Origin: Dyella sp. OK004
GTDB lineage: Bacteria; Pseudomonadota; Gammaproteobacteria; Xanthomonadales; Rhodanobacteraceae
NCBI RefSeq assembly: GCF_900114495.1
Contig: NZ_FOZI01000003.1
Location: forward strand, 186,001 to 250,000
Length of the DNA stretch: 64,000 nt
Direction: 5' to 3'
Made by a program: the position numbers and the translations under genes. Numbering within the stretch: position 1 is the first letter of the stretch; each line of letters begins with the position of its first letter. Below are positions 38,860 to 49,298 of this stretch, piece after piece. The notes beneath the pieces are model-generated. The model was not told the origin of the DNA. It saw nothing but the letters and a program-made list of their open reading frames with translations, and searched no databases.

Positions 38860-40617
38860 ATGAGCCAGAGTGCACTCGCCCCGATCCAACCTGCGTTTGA
38901 AGAAGACGTATTGATCCCGCCTCACGGCGGCACGCTCAAAGACCTCTACCTGCCGCAAACCGAAGCCGACGCGCTGAAGCAGCGCAGCGCGAACCTGCCG
39001 GCACTCGATCTCAACACCCGCCAGCTATGCGATCTGGAGCTGTTGCTCAACGGCGCGTTTTCACCGTTGGAGGGTTTTCTTGGCGAGGCCGATTACCGTC
39101 GCGTCGTCGACGAACTACGGCTGTCCGATGGCACGCTATGGCCCATCCCGATCACGCTTGATGTGAGCGAGGAGTTCGCCGCGTCGTTGTCGGCCGGCAG
39201 TGAAATCGCTCTGCGCGACGTACAGGGTGTGCCGTTGGCGGTGTTGGAAGTGCAGGACATCTACCGTCCCGATCTTGCCCATGAGGCGCAGCAGGTCTTC
39301 GGCACGCTCGACCACACGCATCCCGGCGTGGCCGAGTTGCTGGAGCGCACGCGGCCGGTCTATCTCGGTGGCCGCCTGCGCGGCATCCAGCCGCCGGTGC
39401 ATTACGACTTCGCTGAATTACGCGACACCCCGCGCAATCTGCGCGCGTGGTTCGAGGCGAATGGCTGGAGCCGCATCGTCGCCTTCCAGACGCGCAACCC
39501 GATGCATCGCGCGCACCGCGAATTGACCTTGCGTGCCGCGCAGAAGGTCGGTGCGAAGCTGCTGATCCAGCCCTCAGTAGGCCGTACCAAGCCGGGCGAT
39601 GTGGATCACTACACGCGCGTGCGCTGCTACCGCGCGCTCCTGCCGCAGTACCCCGCAGACAGCGCCAAGCTGTCGCTGCTGCCGCTGGCCATGCGCATGG
39701 GCGGCCCGCGCGAGGCGATATGGCACGCGATCATCCGCAAGAACTACGGCGCCAGCCATTTCATCGTGGGACGCGATCATGCGGGTCCCGGTAACGATTC
39801 CAGTGGCAAGCCGTTCTACGGTCCGTTGGAGGCGCAGCAGTTGCTGGAGCGTTATCAGGCCGAGCTGGGCATCCAGGTTGTACCGTTTCCGGCCATGGTT
39901 TACGCCGCCAATCGCGACACCTATGTGCCGGCGACCGAAGTGGCGGCCGACGACGACGTACGCGATATCTCGGGCACCCAGCTGCGCCGGCATCTGCATG
40001 AGGGTAGCGAGATTCCTTCATGGTTCTCTTTTCCCGAGGTGGTGAGAATCCTGCGCGAGCGTCATCCGGCGCAGGCGCCGCGAGGTTTCGCGCTGTTCTT
40101 TACCGGTTTGTCTGGGGCGGGTAAGTCCACTATTGCTCAGGCCCTGGTAGCGCAGTTGCTGGAGCACACCAGTCGTGCGGTGACGGTGCTGGATGGTGAT
40201 GAAGTACGTAAGCATCTATCGCGTGGCCTGGGTTTTTCACGCGAGGATCGCGCAGCCAACGTGACGCGTATCGGCTACGTCGCCAGCGAGATCGTGCGTC
40301 ATGGTGGCATTGCGGTGTGTGCGCCGATTGCGCCTTATGCCGATGCGCGCGCGGATGCGCGTGGGCTGGTTGAAGCGCATGGCGACTTCATCGAGATCCA
40401 TGTGGCGACGGCGCTGGAGGTGTGCGAGGCGCGGGATCGCAAGGGGCTTTATGCGCAGGCGCGTGCTGGGAAGATTGCGCATTTCACTGGGATCAGTGAT
40501 CCGTATGAGGTGCCGGAGCAGCCGGAGTTGCGGGTGGATGGGGATGGGGCAGTGCCCGCGGTGTTGGCGGGGCATATTCTTGATCTGTTGAGGAAGCGGG
40601 GATTGTTGGCGGTTTGA
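38860..40617 (+). CDS. sat-cysC: Bifunctional ATP sulfurylase / APS kinase
   Basis: A 585-residue fusion catalysing the two activation steps of sulfate: formation of APS, then PAPS. The N-terminal single-chain ATP sulfurylase (1-395) has QTRNPMHRAH at 210-219 and GRDHAGPG at 304-311. The C-terminal APS kinase has the P-loop GLSGAGKST at 416-424, and the LDGDEVR and FSREDRAANV segments. This replaces the heterodimeric CysD/CysN system of E. coli and Xanthomonas. It follows cysH by 41 bases. The first start codon with a sensible N-terminus is ATG 38860. Confidence 0.96.
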   Translation: MSQSALAPIQPAFEEDVLIPPHGGTLKDLYLPQTEADALKQRSANLPALDLNTRQLCDLELLLNGAFSPLEGFLGEADYRRVVDELRLSDGTLWPIPITLDVSEEFAASLSAGSEIALRDVQGVPLAVLEVQDIYRPDLAHEAQQVFGTLDHTHPGVAELLERTRPVYLGGRLRGIQPPVHYDFAELRDTPRNLRAWFEANGWSRIVAFQTRNPMHRAHRELTLRAAQKVGAKLLIQPSVGRTKPGDVDHYTRVRCYRALLPQYPADSAKLSLLPLAMRMGGPREAIWHAIIRKNYGASHFIVGRDHAGPGNDSSGKPFYGPLEAQQLLERYQAELGIQVVPFPAMVYAANRDTYVPATEVAADDDVRDISGTQLRRHLHEGSEIPSWFSFPEVVRILRERHPAQAPRGFALFFTGLSGAGKSTIAQALVAQLLEHTSRAVTVLDGDEVRKHLSRGLGFSREDRAANVTRIGYVASEIVRHGGIAVCAPIAPYADARADARGLVEAHGDFIEIHVATALEVCEARDRKGLYAQARAGKIAHFTGISDPYEVPEQPELRVDGDGAVPAVLAGHILDLLRKRGLLAV

Positions 40618-40629
40618 GCTCTTTGCTCC

Positions 40630-41045
40630 TTCTCGTCATGGCAGGCTCTCACTCCCTCTCCCCTCTGGGGAGAGGGTTGGGGTGAGGGGCGGGTGCTCGG
40701 TTCACCGCTCCTACTTCGTCATTCCGGCGAAGGCCGGAGGCGTTTTTTAACAGCGAAGCTGGTCATCCAGTGGCGTTATCGCTCGGTTGTCGCGTCTGCG
40801 TGCCCTGGCTCGCCTGCGGCGGGCTTTCGAACCGCTGCCGCGGTCCGAGTCACTTTCTCTTTGCTGGCCCAAAGAGAAAGTAACCAAAGAGAAATGGCCT
40901 GAAGAGCAGGCAGTGTGCTTTGTAGCTCCGCCTTTTCCAGTGTCAGGCGTTGGGACGGCGTTCTTCCGTGCCGGATTGTCACCTCCTCACCAAAAAAGCT
41001 CTTGCTCCCTCCCCTGCTTGCAGGGGAGGGTTGGGGAGGGGTAAT
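40630..41045. repeat. Cluster of palindromic intergenic repeats
   Basis: The 540-base gap between sat-cysC and the CysB-like gene has no credible gene. It holds three palindromes. Stem 40654-40663 with 40667-40676 is followed by GGGTTGGGGTGAGGGG. Stem 40852-40862 with 40871-40881 is built on ACTTTCTCTTT. Stem 41007-41016 with 41021-41030 is followed by GGGTTGGGGAGGGG. The first and third belong to one family. A GTCATTCCGGCGAAGGCCGGA segment near 40719 is another common intergenic repeat type. These resemble the REP-like elements scattered through Lysobacterales genomes. Confidence 0.75.
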
Positions 41046-41157
41046 GGGTGCTCGGGATAACGCTGCTATCGGCAACAGGTAAGAGCGCACCTTGTGCGCG
41101 AATCATGCACGCGGGCGATTCCGACGAGCGATCACCCACAGAGTGGGCTCCTACCGT

Positions 41158-42159
41158 TCAATCCACATCCGCACTCACTGCCACCCGTTCGCGCCAATGC
41201 GGTATGGCCGGCCAATGCGTGGCTGAGGTGCCGGTGCTTGCCAGCAATCGACTGACTGCGCGCCGTTCCAGGTGGGGTGCAAATAGTCCGATGAATTCGA
41301 GGGTGTATTCGCGCAGGACGCTTTCGCGCCTGAGTACGATCCAGGTAGTGCAGGGTGGGAATAGGTGGTCGGCGGAGAGTGCTCGCAGGTCGGCGCTGTC
41401 GGCTGGAAGCAATGCCATTTCCGCGAGGATGCCGACGCCGAGGCCGGCGCGGACGTAGGTTTTGATCAGGTCGGCGTCGCTGGCCGTCATGGCGATCTGC
41501 GGGTGCAGGTTGGCGGCGTGGAAGGCGCGGCTGAGCGATGAAGTCGCCTTGAGTGAGGAGTCGTAGCTGATCAGGGGTTGGGCGGCGAGTTCGTCCAGCC
41601 TGGGTGGGCGGCCGAGGTTGGCGAGTGGGTGTTGCTGGGGAGCAAGCACCACGCGGTTCCAGCGATAGGCTGGCAGGGCGATGCCGGTGGCGGGTGGTGT
41701 GGCGCCGGCGGTGCTGACGATGGCCAGGTCGACGTGGCCGCCTTCCAGCAAGCCCATCACTTCCGCATCGGCGGACGGTTGCAGGTGCACGCTGACTTGC
41801 GGGTACTGGCGGCTGAGCGCGGCGACGGCCGCAGGTAGTGCGAAGCGTGCCTGGGTATGGGTGGTGGCGATGCGCAGGCTGCCGCGCGATTCGTTGCGCA
41901 GGTTGGCGGCGATGGAGCGGATGTTGGTGGCTTCGGCCAGGATGGCGCGGGCGCGTTCCAGTACATGGCTGCCGGCGTGGGTGATCGAATCCAGGCTGCG
42001 GCCTTTGCGGTGGAACAGCTGGAAGCCGAGTTCATCCTCGAGCTGCTTGAGCAGCTTGCTGAGTCCAGGCTGGGTGGCGTGTACGCGTTCGGCGGCGAGG
42101 GTGATGTTAAGGCCGGCGTCGGCGATGGCGACGAGATAGCGCAATTGAGTCAGGGTCAT
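41158..42159 (-). CDS. LysR-family regulator, CysB/Cbl-like
   Basis: A 333-residue transcription factor. The N-terminal winged helix (1-60: LTQLRYLVAIADAGLNITLAAERVHATQPGLSKLLKQLEDELG) matches the CysB/Cbl subgroup, and the effector domain (90-300) has TTHTQARFALP, which is a CysB-type signature around the sulfate/N-acetylserine pocket. It sits between sat-cysC and cysG, so control of the sulfate genes is likely. It is divergent from cysG. Whether it is CysB itself or a paralogue cannot be told. Confidence 0.9.
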   Translation of the reverse strand: MTLTQLRYLVAIADAGLNITLAAERVHATQPGLSKLLKQLEDELGFQLFHRKGRSLDSITHAGSHVLERARAILAEATNIRSIAANLRNESRGSLRIATTHTQARFALPAAVAALSRQYPQVSVHLQPSADAEVMGLLEGGHVDLAIVSTAGATPPATGIALPAYRWNRVVLAPQQHPLANLGRPPRLDELAAQPLISYDSSLKATSSLSRAFHAANLHPQIAMTASDADLIKTYVRAGLGVGILAEMALLPADSADLRALSADHLFPPCTTWIVLRRESVLREYTLEFIGLFAPHLERRAVSRLLASTGTSATHWPAIPHWRERVAVSADVD

Positions 42160-42518
42160 GCGAAAGCATCCGTGGGCGGGCGTGAGTAGTGGTCAGGCTC
42201 GGGTCCGCGGCAGGGGTACATCGCATGTTGGCATGTGCCTGGAAGAACGGGTTCATCGCCAGCAGGCCGGCCTTGGTCTGGAGCAGGGCCGGAGTTGCAC
42301 GCAGGGCGATGATCGTTTCAGTAGGCATGATTTAGACGTCTATACATCCATTTAATGATCGCGTCAACGATGGCGCGGGAATTCGTTGCATTTTGCGATG
42401 GGGTACATAACCCGGCGGCATATGGGGCAGGGCATAAATCATTTGCGCGACCCATGGGGGCTGCCTAGCGTGGAGATGGCCGCCTTAAAGGCATATACCC
42501 GTTGGAGTCCGCCCGTCC
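42160..42518. other. Divergent regulatory region between the cysB-like gene and cysG
   Basis: This 359-base gap should hold both promoters. Visible items are the 10-base palindrome TAGACGTCTA near 42332-42341, AT-rich tracts at 42338-42360 and 42415-42450, and a 73-codon open frame on the minus strand (42107-42328). The first 35 codons of that frame use GC-rich third positions, as real genes here do. No clear -35/-10 pair could be fixed. Confidence 0.4.
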
Positions 42519-43988
42519 ATGAAGCTGTATCCCTTGTTCGCCGATCTCGCCGCACGGTCTGTGCTGGTGGTTGGCGGTGGCGCGGTCGGTGAGCGCAAGG
42601 CGGCTGCGCTGCTGGAGGCCGGTGCGTCGGTTGTCGTCGGTGCGATATCGGCTTCGCCCGCGCTGCGCGCCTTGGCCGCTGCCGGCCGCATCGTTCTAAG
42701 GGAGGGCCATTTTGAGGAGCACTGGCTGGACGAGGCATGGCTGGTGATCGCCGCCACCGGGGATACCGATCTCAATCGGCGTATCGCAACGCTGGGCGAA
42801 CAGCGCCGTTTGTTCGTCAATGTGGTGGACGATGCAGCGCTGTCCAGTTTCCATGTACCGGCCATAGTGGATCGCTCGCCGGTGACGGTGGCGATTTCCA
42901 GCGGCGGTGATGCACCGGTGCTTGCGCGTCTGCTGCGCGAGCGGCTGGAAACACTGCTCGATCCCGCATTGGGATCGCTGGCCACGCTGGCGTCCCGCCT
43001 GCGCAAGCGCATCCGCGAACAGTTACCGGATCTTCGCGCCAGACGCGCTTACTACGAACGGCTGTTTACTGGGCCGGTGCTGCAGTTTCTGCGGCGCGGA
43101 CAGCCCGCACTGGCCGAGGCCGAAGCGGAGCATGTGCTGGCGACGAACGCGACCGATGTCAACGGTTCAGTAGTGCTGGTGGGGGCTGGGCCGGGCGATC
43201 CGGGTCTGCTTACCTTGCGCGGCCTGCGCGCCTTGAACGAGGCGGACGTGATCCTGCATGACCGGCTGGTCAGTCCGGAGGTGCTTGCGTTGGCGCGCCG
43301 CGATGCCGAGCGCATCGAAGTCGGCAAGCAGGCCGGCAATCATCACGCGACACAAGAGCATATCCATGCGTTGATGCTCGAACACGCAAAGGCAGGCCGG
43401 CGCGTGATACGCCTCAAGGGCGGCGACCCGTTCGTGTTCGGGCGCGGCGGCGAGGAACTGGAATTCTTGCGTGCGCATGGCATTGCTTATGAAGTCGTGC
43501 CCGGCATCACTGCCGCGCTCGCTTGCGCGGCCTATGCCGGCATTCCCTTGACCCATCGCGAGCATGCGCAGTCGGTGCGTTTCGTGACCGCACATTGCCG
43601 GGGTTCACACGACACGCTGGATTGGGCGGCGTTGGCGCAGGAGCGGCAGACGCTGGCGGTCTATATGGGCGTCAGCGAGTTGGGCGTACTGCAGCAGCAG
43701 TTGCTGGAGCACGGACGCGCGGCGGCGACGCCGTTTGCCCTGGTCGAGAACGGATCGCGAAGGGAGCAGCGCGTGGTGACGGGGACGCTCGCGCATCTGG
43801 CGGAGCGCGCAGAGGCCCATCAGGTACGTTCGCCAGCTTTGCTGATTCTGGGTGAAGTGGCGGCGCTGGCTTCGTCGCTGGCCTGGTTTGGCGAGCCGCC
43901 GCTGGAAGACGCCGCGGATAGTCGCCGTCTTCACCGTGAGCCGGTGAGGCTACGTCCCTTGGCGGGGGTGACGGCGCGCCGCGCCTGA
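42519..43988 (+). CDS. cysG: Siroheme synthase (multifunctional)
   Basis: A 489-residue enzyme turning uroporphyrinogen III into siroheme. The N-terminal dehydrogenase/ferrochelatase half has [18 protein letters not shown] from residue 15. The C-terminal uroporphyrinogen methyltransferase half starts near residue 215 with [22 protein letters not shown] and contains [18 protein letters not shown]. Length is slightly longer than E. coli CysG (457), from a C-terminal tail after residue 455. It supplies the cofactor for CysI and is followed by cysK. Confidence 0.97.
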   Translation: MKLYPLFADLAARSVLVVGGGAVGERKAAALLEAGASVVVGAISASPALRALAAAGRIVLREGHFEEHWLDEAWLVIAATGDTDLNRRIATLGEQRRLFVNVVDDAALSSFHVPAIVDRSPVTVAISSGGDAPVLARLLRERLETLLDPALGSLATLASRLRKRIREQLPDLRARRAYYERLFTGPVLQFLRRGQPALAEAEAEHVLATNATDVNGSVVLVGAGPGDPGLLTLRGLRALNEADVILHDRLVSPEVLALARRDAERIEVGKQAGNHHATQEHIHALMLEHAKAGRRVIRLKGGDPFVFGRGGEELEFLRAHGIAYEVVPGITAALACAAYAGIPLTHREHAQSVRFVTAHCRGSHDTLDWAALAQERQTLAVYMGVSELGVLQQQLLEHGRAAATPFALVENGSRREQRVVTGTLAHLAERAEAHQVRSPALLILGEVAALASSLAWFGEPPLEDAADSRRLHREPVRLRPLAGVTARRA

Positions 43989-44074
43989 CAAACAATCCGT
44001 TTACCGGCGCAGGCGCACTATCGCCCGCGCCCATTTTCTTCTGGTATCCCCCTTCCGGTTCCCTGGAGCGACCC

Positions 44075-45016
44075 ATGATCTACAACAGCATTCTCGACAC
44101 CATCGGCAACACCCCCATCGTCAAGCTGCATCGCCTGGCGCCGAAGCATGTCGAGCTTTACGTGAAAGTAGAGGCTTTCAATCCCGCCGGCTCGGTGAAG
44201 GATCGTCTTGCGCTGGCGATCATCCTGGATGCCGAACGCCGCGGCACGCTCAAGCCCGGCCAGACCGTGGTCGAGGCGACCTCCGGTAATACCGGTGTGG
44301 CGCTGGCGGCGGTGTGCGCGGCGCGCGGCTATCCCTTCGTGGCGGTGATGACCGAGACCTTTTCTATCGAGCGCCGCAAACTGATCCGCGCGTACGGCGG
44401 CAAAGTGTTGTTGACGCCTGCAGCGGAGCGCGGCAGCGGCATGGTGCGCAAGGCGGCCGAACTGGCCGAAAAGAATGGCTGGTTCCTCGCGCGGCAGTTC
44501 GAGAACCCGGCGAATCCCGAATACCACCGCAACACCACGGCCCCGGAAATCCTGCGCGACTTCGCCGGCCGCCGGCTCGATTACTTCGTCACGGGTTGGG
44601 GCACCGGCGGCACCCTGACCGGTGTGGGTGAAGTGCTGAAAGTGGCGCGTCCAGAGGTGAAGATCATCGCCAGCGAGCCGGCCGGCGCCGCGCTGCTCTC
44701 CGGCAAGGAATGGCAGCCGCACAAGATCCAGGGCTGGACGCCGGACTTCGTGCCCGCCGTGCTCAATCGCAAGGTGGCTGACGAGATCCTGCCGGTCGAT
44801 GATGTGGTGGCGCGCGATACCTCGCGTGCACTGGCGCAGAAGGAAGGCATCTTCGTCGGCATTTCGGCTGGCGCGACGCTGGCGGCCGCTTTGCAGGTGG
44901 CGAAGGATGCTGAGCAAGGCTCGGTATTGTTGGCGATGCTGCCCGATACCGGTGAGCGTTATCTGTCCACCTTCTTGTTCGAAGGGGTTAACGAAGGGTC
45001 GGACGAGGTGGAGTGA
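44075..45016 (+). CDS. cysK: Cysteine synthase (O-acetylserine sulfhydrylase)
   Basis: A 313-residue PLP enzyme joining sulfide with O-acetylserine. The PLP lysine is Lys42 in NPAGSVKDR, and the substrate loop is EATSGNTG. These two motifs are CysM-like, but SGKEWQPHKIQGWTPDFVP and LPDTGERYLST are CysK-like, so the protein combines features of both types. It directly follows cysG and completes the sulfate-to-cysteine path in this region. Confidence 0.94.
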   Translation: MIYNSILDTIGNTPIVKLHRLAPKHVELYVKVEAFNPAGSVKDRLALAIILDAERRGTLKPGQTVVEATSGNTGVALAAVCAARGYPFVAVMTETFSIERRKLIRAYGGKVLLTPAAERGSGMVRKAAELAEKNGWFLARQFENPANPEYHRNTTAPEILRDFAGRRLDYFVTGWGTGGTLTGVGEVLKVARPEVKIIASEPAGAALLSGKEWQPHKIQGWTPDFVPAVLNRKVADEILPVDDVVARDTSRALAQKEGIFVGISAGATLAAALQVAKDAEQGSVLLAMLPDTGERYLSTFLFEGVNEGSDEVE

Positions 45017-45077
45017 CGGGCGGCACTTTCATAAGGAATCGATGGGCACTGGATCCTGGTGCGTACGAATACCAGAT

Positions 45078-45107
45078 GCATCATCCCGGTCTGCACCGGG
45101 ATGATGC
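45078..45107. repeat. Perfect 13-bp hairpin between cysK and the HxlR gene
   Basis: GCATCATCCCGGT (45078-45090) and its complement (45095-45107) enclose CTGC. No T-run follows. It lies between two convergent genes and looks like one of the intergenic palindromic repeats. Confidence 0.65.
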
Positions 45108-45145
45108 CGTAGCAAAGCTGCTGCGCAACGAAGATTGCCCTGGAC

Positions 45146-45511
45146 CTATCTGCCCCTATGCGGCAGGGCTTCCCATTCGGTGATCAGCTTCCGGCCTACG
45201 GTGGCCAGCGCGTCGATAGCCGGCAGCAACTCGCGCCCCAGAGGCGTCAATGTGTATTCGGCCGAAGGCGGTGAGGTGCGCAGCAGCTTTCGCGTCACCA
45301 GGCCCCGGGATTCCAGTTCGCGCAGGCGTGCGCTCAATACGCGGGCGGAAATCTTCGGCATGTCATGACGCAGTTCGCCGAAGCGGCGGGCTTCGCCGCT
45401 CAACTGCCAAACCACGTTGGGTGCCCACGCGCCGCGCAGCAGGCTCAGTACCTCGCTGAGCGGGCAGGCGGGTGGTGGCGCGACTTTGCTCTTGCGTACA
45501 GGCAGGCCCAT
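45146..45511 (-). CDS. HxlR-family winged-helix regulator
   Basis: A 121-residue MarR-like transcription factor of HxlR type: CPLSEVLSLLRGAWAPNVVWQLSGEARRFGELRHDMPKISARVLSARLRELESRGLVTR is the winged helix with the family cysteine near its start. Cys26-region cysteines in this family often sense electrophiles or quinones. ATG at 45511 is preferred; a GTG at 45544 would extend into the operator-like repeats. It is divergent from a glutathione S-transferase, which it probably represses. Confidence 0.88.
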   Translation of the reverse strand: MGLPVRKSKVAPPPACPLSEVLSLLRGAWAPNVVWQLSGEARRFGELRHDMPKISARVLSARLRELESRGLVTRKLLRTSPPSAEYTLTPLGRELLPAIDALATVGRKLITEWEALPHRGR

Positions 45512-45531
45512 AAACGTTGATCCGATGTGAA

Positions 45532-45597
45532 ACCGGTAACTCACCGGTTACTGCATTTTACGGGTTACCCATGGTTAGGTGGTATCCAAGAGTAACC
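45532..45597. promoter_or_regulatory. Repeated GGTTAC/GTAACC motifs, probable HxlR operator
   Basis: GTAAC (45536-45540) and GTTAC (45547-45551) form an inverted repeat with a six-base gap. Further copies are GGGTTACCC (45562-45570) and AGTAACC (45591-45597). All lie in the intergenic space between the HxlR regulator and the GST gene. Confidence 0.6.
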
Positions 45598-45651
45598 ATG
45601 CATGGCTAGCATGTCGGAGCTTTCCGTCCATCCCTCACCTGGAGCATTGCC

Positions 45652-46272
45652 ATGAAGCTTTATTACGCCGCGGGCGCGTGTTCGTTGTCGCCACATATCG
45701 TTGCACTGGAGGCCGGTATCCCGGTCGAACTGGAGAAGGTGGATAACAAGACCAAGCGCACCGCCAGCGATCAGGATTACTGGCAGATCAACCCGAAGGG
45801 TTACGTGCCGGCCTTGGCGCTCGATAACGGCGAGCTGCTGACGGAGGGGCCGGCCATCGTGCAATACCTCGCCGACTTGAAGCCGGAAAGCGCGCTTGCC
45901 CCGGCGAATGGCACGTCGGCGCGTTACCGCCTGCAGGAGATGCTTGGCTATATCAACTCCGAATTGCACAAGAGCTATTCGCCGTTGTTCAAGCCAGAAA
46001 CGCCCGACGTGGTGCGCGAAGAGCGCAAGGAATACCTGCGTAAGCGCTACCGCCTGCTGGAGCAGCGCCTGGCCAAGCATCCGTGGCTGATAGGCGATCA
46101 CTTCACAGTGGCCGATGCCTACCTGTTCACCGTGACCAACTGGGCCAAGCATGTTGCACTCGATCTTTCCGAGTTCCCGGCACTGCTGGATTTTCAGCAG
46201 CGCGTCGCCGCGCGCCCCACGGTGCAGGCAGCACTCGAAGCGGAAGGCCTGACCAAGAAGGCAGCGGCCTAA
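45652..46272 (+). CDS. gstA: Glutathione S-transferase, GstA (beta class) type
   Basis: A 206-residue cytosolic GST. The N-terminal thioredoxin-like domain starts MKLYYAAGACSLSPHIVALEAG, with Cys10 and the beta-class signature, and has NPKGYVPAL (cis-Pro) and the ESxAI-like EGPAIVQYLA motif for glutathione. The helical domain contains FTVADAYLFTVTNWA. It detoxifies electrophiles by conjugation. It is divergent from an HxlR-type regulator and closed by a terminator. Confidence 0.95.
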   Translation: MKLYYAAGACSLSPHIVALEAGIPVELEKVDNKTKRTASDQDYWQINPKGYVPALALDNGELLTEGPAIVQYLADLKPESALAPANGTSARYRLQEMLGYINSELHKSYSPLFKPETPDVVREERKEYLRKRYRLLEQRLAKHPWLIGDHFTVADAYLFTVTNWAKHVALDLSEFPALLDFQQRVAARPTVQAALEAEGLTKKAAA

Positions 46273-46277
46273 AACAG

Positions 46278-46308
46278 GAAGGGGCGCCAGTTGTGCGCCC
46301 CTTCTTTA
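46278..46308 (+). terminator. Terminator after gstA
   Basis: Ten-base stem GAAGGGGCGC (46278-46287) / GCGCCCCTTC (46295-46304), seven-base loop, then TTTATT. The A/T content of both sides also allows use by the convergent purB. Confidence 0.8.
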
Positions 46309-46331
46309 TTGCAGTGGTGAAACGGCGGCGA

Positions 46332-47816
<1,485 letters not shown>

Positions 47817-47837
47817 TCACCATCCAAGGAATCCTGC

Positions 47838-49223
47838 ATGAGCCAGTACCGCATCGAGCACGACAGCATGGGCGAACTGAAAGTCCCGGTCGATGCGCTG
47901 TACGGCGCGCAGACCCAGCGCGCCGTCGACAATTTCCCCATTTCCGGCCTGCATTTGCCGCGGCCCTTTATCCGCGCGCTGGGGCTGATCAAGGCGGCGG
48001 CGGCGGAGGCCAATCTGGCCCTCGGCTATCTGCGCAAGGGGCAGGCGGCGGCCATCCGCAAGGCCGCGCTGGCGGTGGCCGACGGCCAGTTCGACGACCA
48101 GTTTCCCATCGACGTGTTCCAGACCGGCTCCGGCACCAGCACCAATATGAATGCGAACGAGGTGATCGCGCACCTCGCCGCCAAGGCTGGCACCAAGGTG
48201 CATCCCAACGATCACGTCAACTACGGGCAAAGCTCGAACGACGTGATTCCCACCGCCATTCACGTCAGCGCCACGCTCACCACCAGCGAGCACTTGCTAC
48301 CGGCGCTGAAGCATCTGAAGAAAACCATCGAACGTCGCGCGCGCGAACTGAAGAACGCGCCCAAGACCGGCCGCACGCATCTGATGGACGCGATGCCAGT
48401 GACGTTCGGTCAGGAGCTGTCCGGCTGGGCGGCGCAGATCGATTCGGCCATCGAGCGCATCGAAGACAGCCTCAAACGGATGCGTCGCCTGCCGCAAGGC
48501 GGCACCGCTGTGGGCACGGGTATCAACGCCGATCCGAAGTTCGGCCCGGCCGTGGCGCGCGAACTGAAGAAACTCACCGGTGTGCGCTTCGATTCGGCAC
48601 CCAACTATTTCGAAGGTATGGCGGGGCAGGATGCGGCGGTGGAGCTATCGGGTCAGCTCAAGGCGCTGGCGGTGGCCTTGATGAAGATCGCCAATGATCT
48701 GCGCTGGATGAACTCAGGTCCGCTCGCTGGTCTGGGCGAGATCGAATTGCCCGCGCTGCAGCCCGGCTCGTCGATCATGCCGGGCAAGGTGAATCCGGTG
48801 ATTCCGGAGGCCACCGCGATGGTGGCGGCGCAGGTAATCGGCAATGACGCGGCGATCACCATCGGCGGCCAGTCGGGCAATTTCCAGCTCAATGTGATGC
48901 TGCCGCTGATCGCGCACAACCTGCTGCAGTCCATCGACATCCTTGCCAACGTCAGCCACCTGCTGGCCGACAAGGCGATCGCCGGTTTCAAGGTCAACAC
49001 GGCGCGGGTGAAGGAAGCGCTGGACAAGAATCCCATCCTGGTCACCGCGCTCAATCCGGTGATCGGTTACGAGAAGGGTGCGGCTACGGCGAAGCAGGCT
49101 TATAAGCAACAGCGGCCGATCATGGATGTAGCGCTTGAGACCACGGGTTTGTCGAAGGACGAACTGAAGAAGCTGCTGGACCCGATGGCGCTGACTAAAG
49201 GCGGTATCCACGACGCGGGCTGA
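47838..49223 (+). CDS. fumC: Class II fumarate hydratase
   Basis: A 461-residue oxygen-stable, iron-independent fumarase. Motifs are FQTGSGTSTNMNANEV, VNYGQSSNDVIPTA and the superfamily loop GSSIMPGKVNPV. It catalyses fumarate to malate in the citric acid cycle. Start ATG 47838 gives MSQYRIEHDSMGELKVP. A nine-base hairpin (49239-49247 with 49254-49262) follows without a T-run. Confidence 0.97.
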   Translation: MSQYRIEHDSMGELKVPVDALYGAQTQRAVDNFPISGLHLPRPFIRALGLIKAAAAEANLALGYLRKGQAAAIRKAALAVADGQFDDQFPIDVFQTGSGTSTNMNANEVIAHLAAKAGTKVHPNDHVNYGQSSNDVIPTAIHVSATLTTSEHLLPALKHLKKTIERRARELKNAPKTGRTHLMDAMPVTFGQELSGWAAQIDSAIERIEDSLKRMRRLPQGGTAVGTGINADPKFGPAVARELKKLTGVRFDSAPNYFEGMAGQDAAVELSGQLKALAVALMKIANDLRWMNSGPLAGLGEIELPALQPGSSIMPGKVNPVIPEATAMVAAQVIGNDAAITIGGQSGNFQLNVMLPLIAHNLLQSIDILANVSHLLADKAIAGFKVNTARVKEALDKNPILVTALNPVIGYEKGAATAKQAYKQQRPIMDVALETTGLSKDELKKLLDPMALTKGGIHDAG

Positions 49224-49298
49224 CTGGCATCCCGATGGCAACGGCTGCTTCGTCAGCCGTTGTCGCCGCGCTCAGTGGAATCTGAGAAGGGATCAGGC

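Noticed and set aside
40654-41030. CRISPR-like array
   Set aside because: The repeats are palindromes of two families at irregular distances, not regularly spaced direct repeats with unique spacers.
40787-41044. Short open frames in the repeat block after sat-cysC
   Set aside because: They consist of palindromic repeat sequence and have no coding signal.
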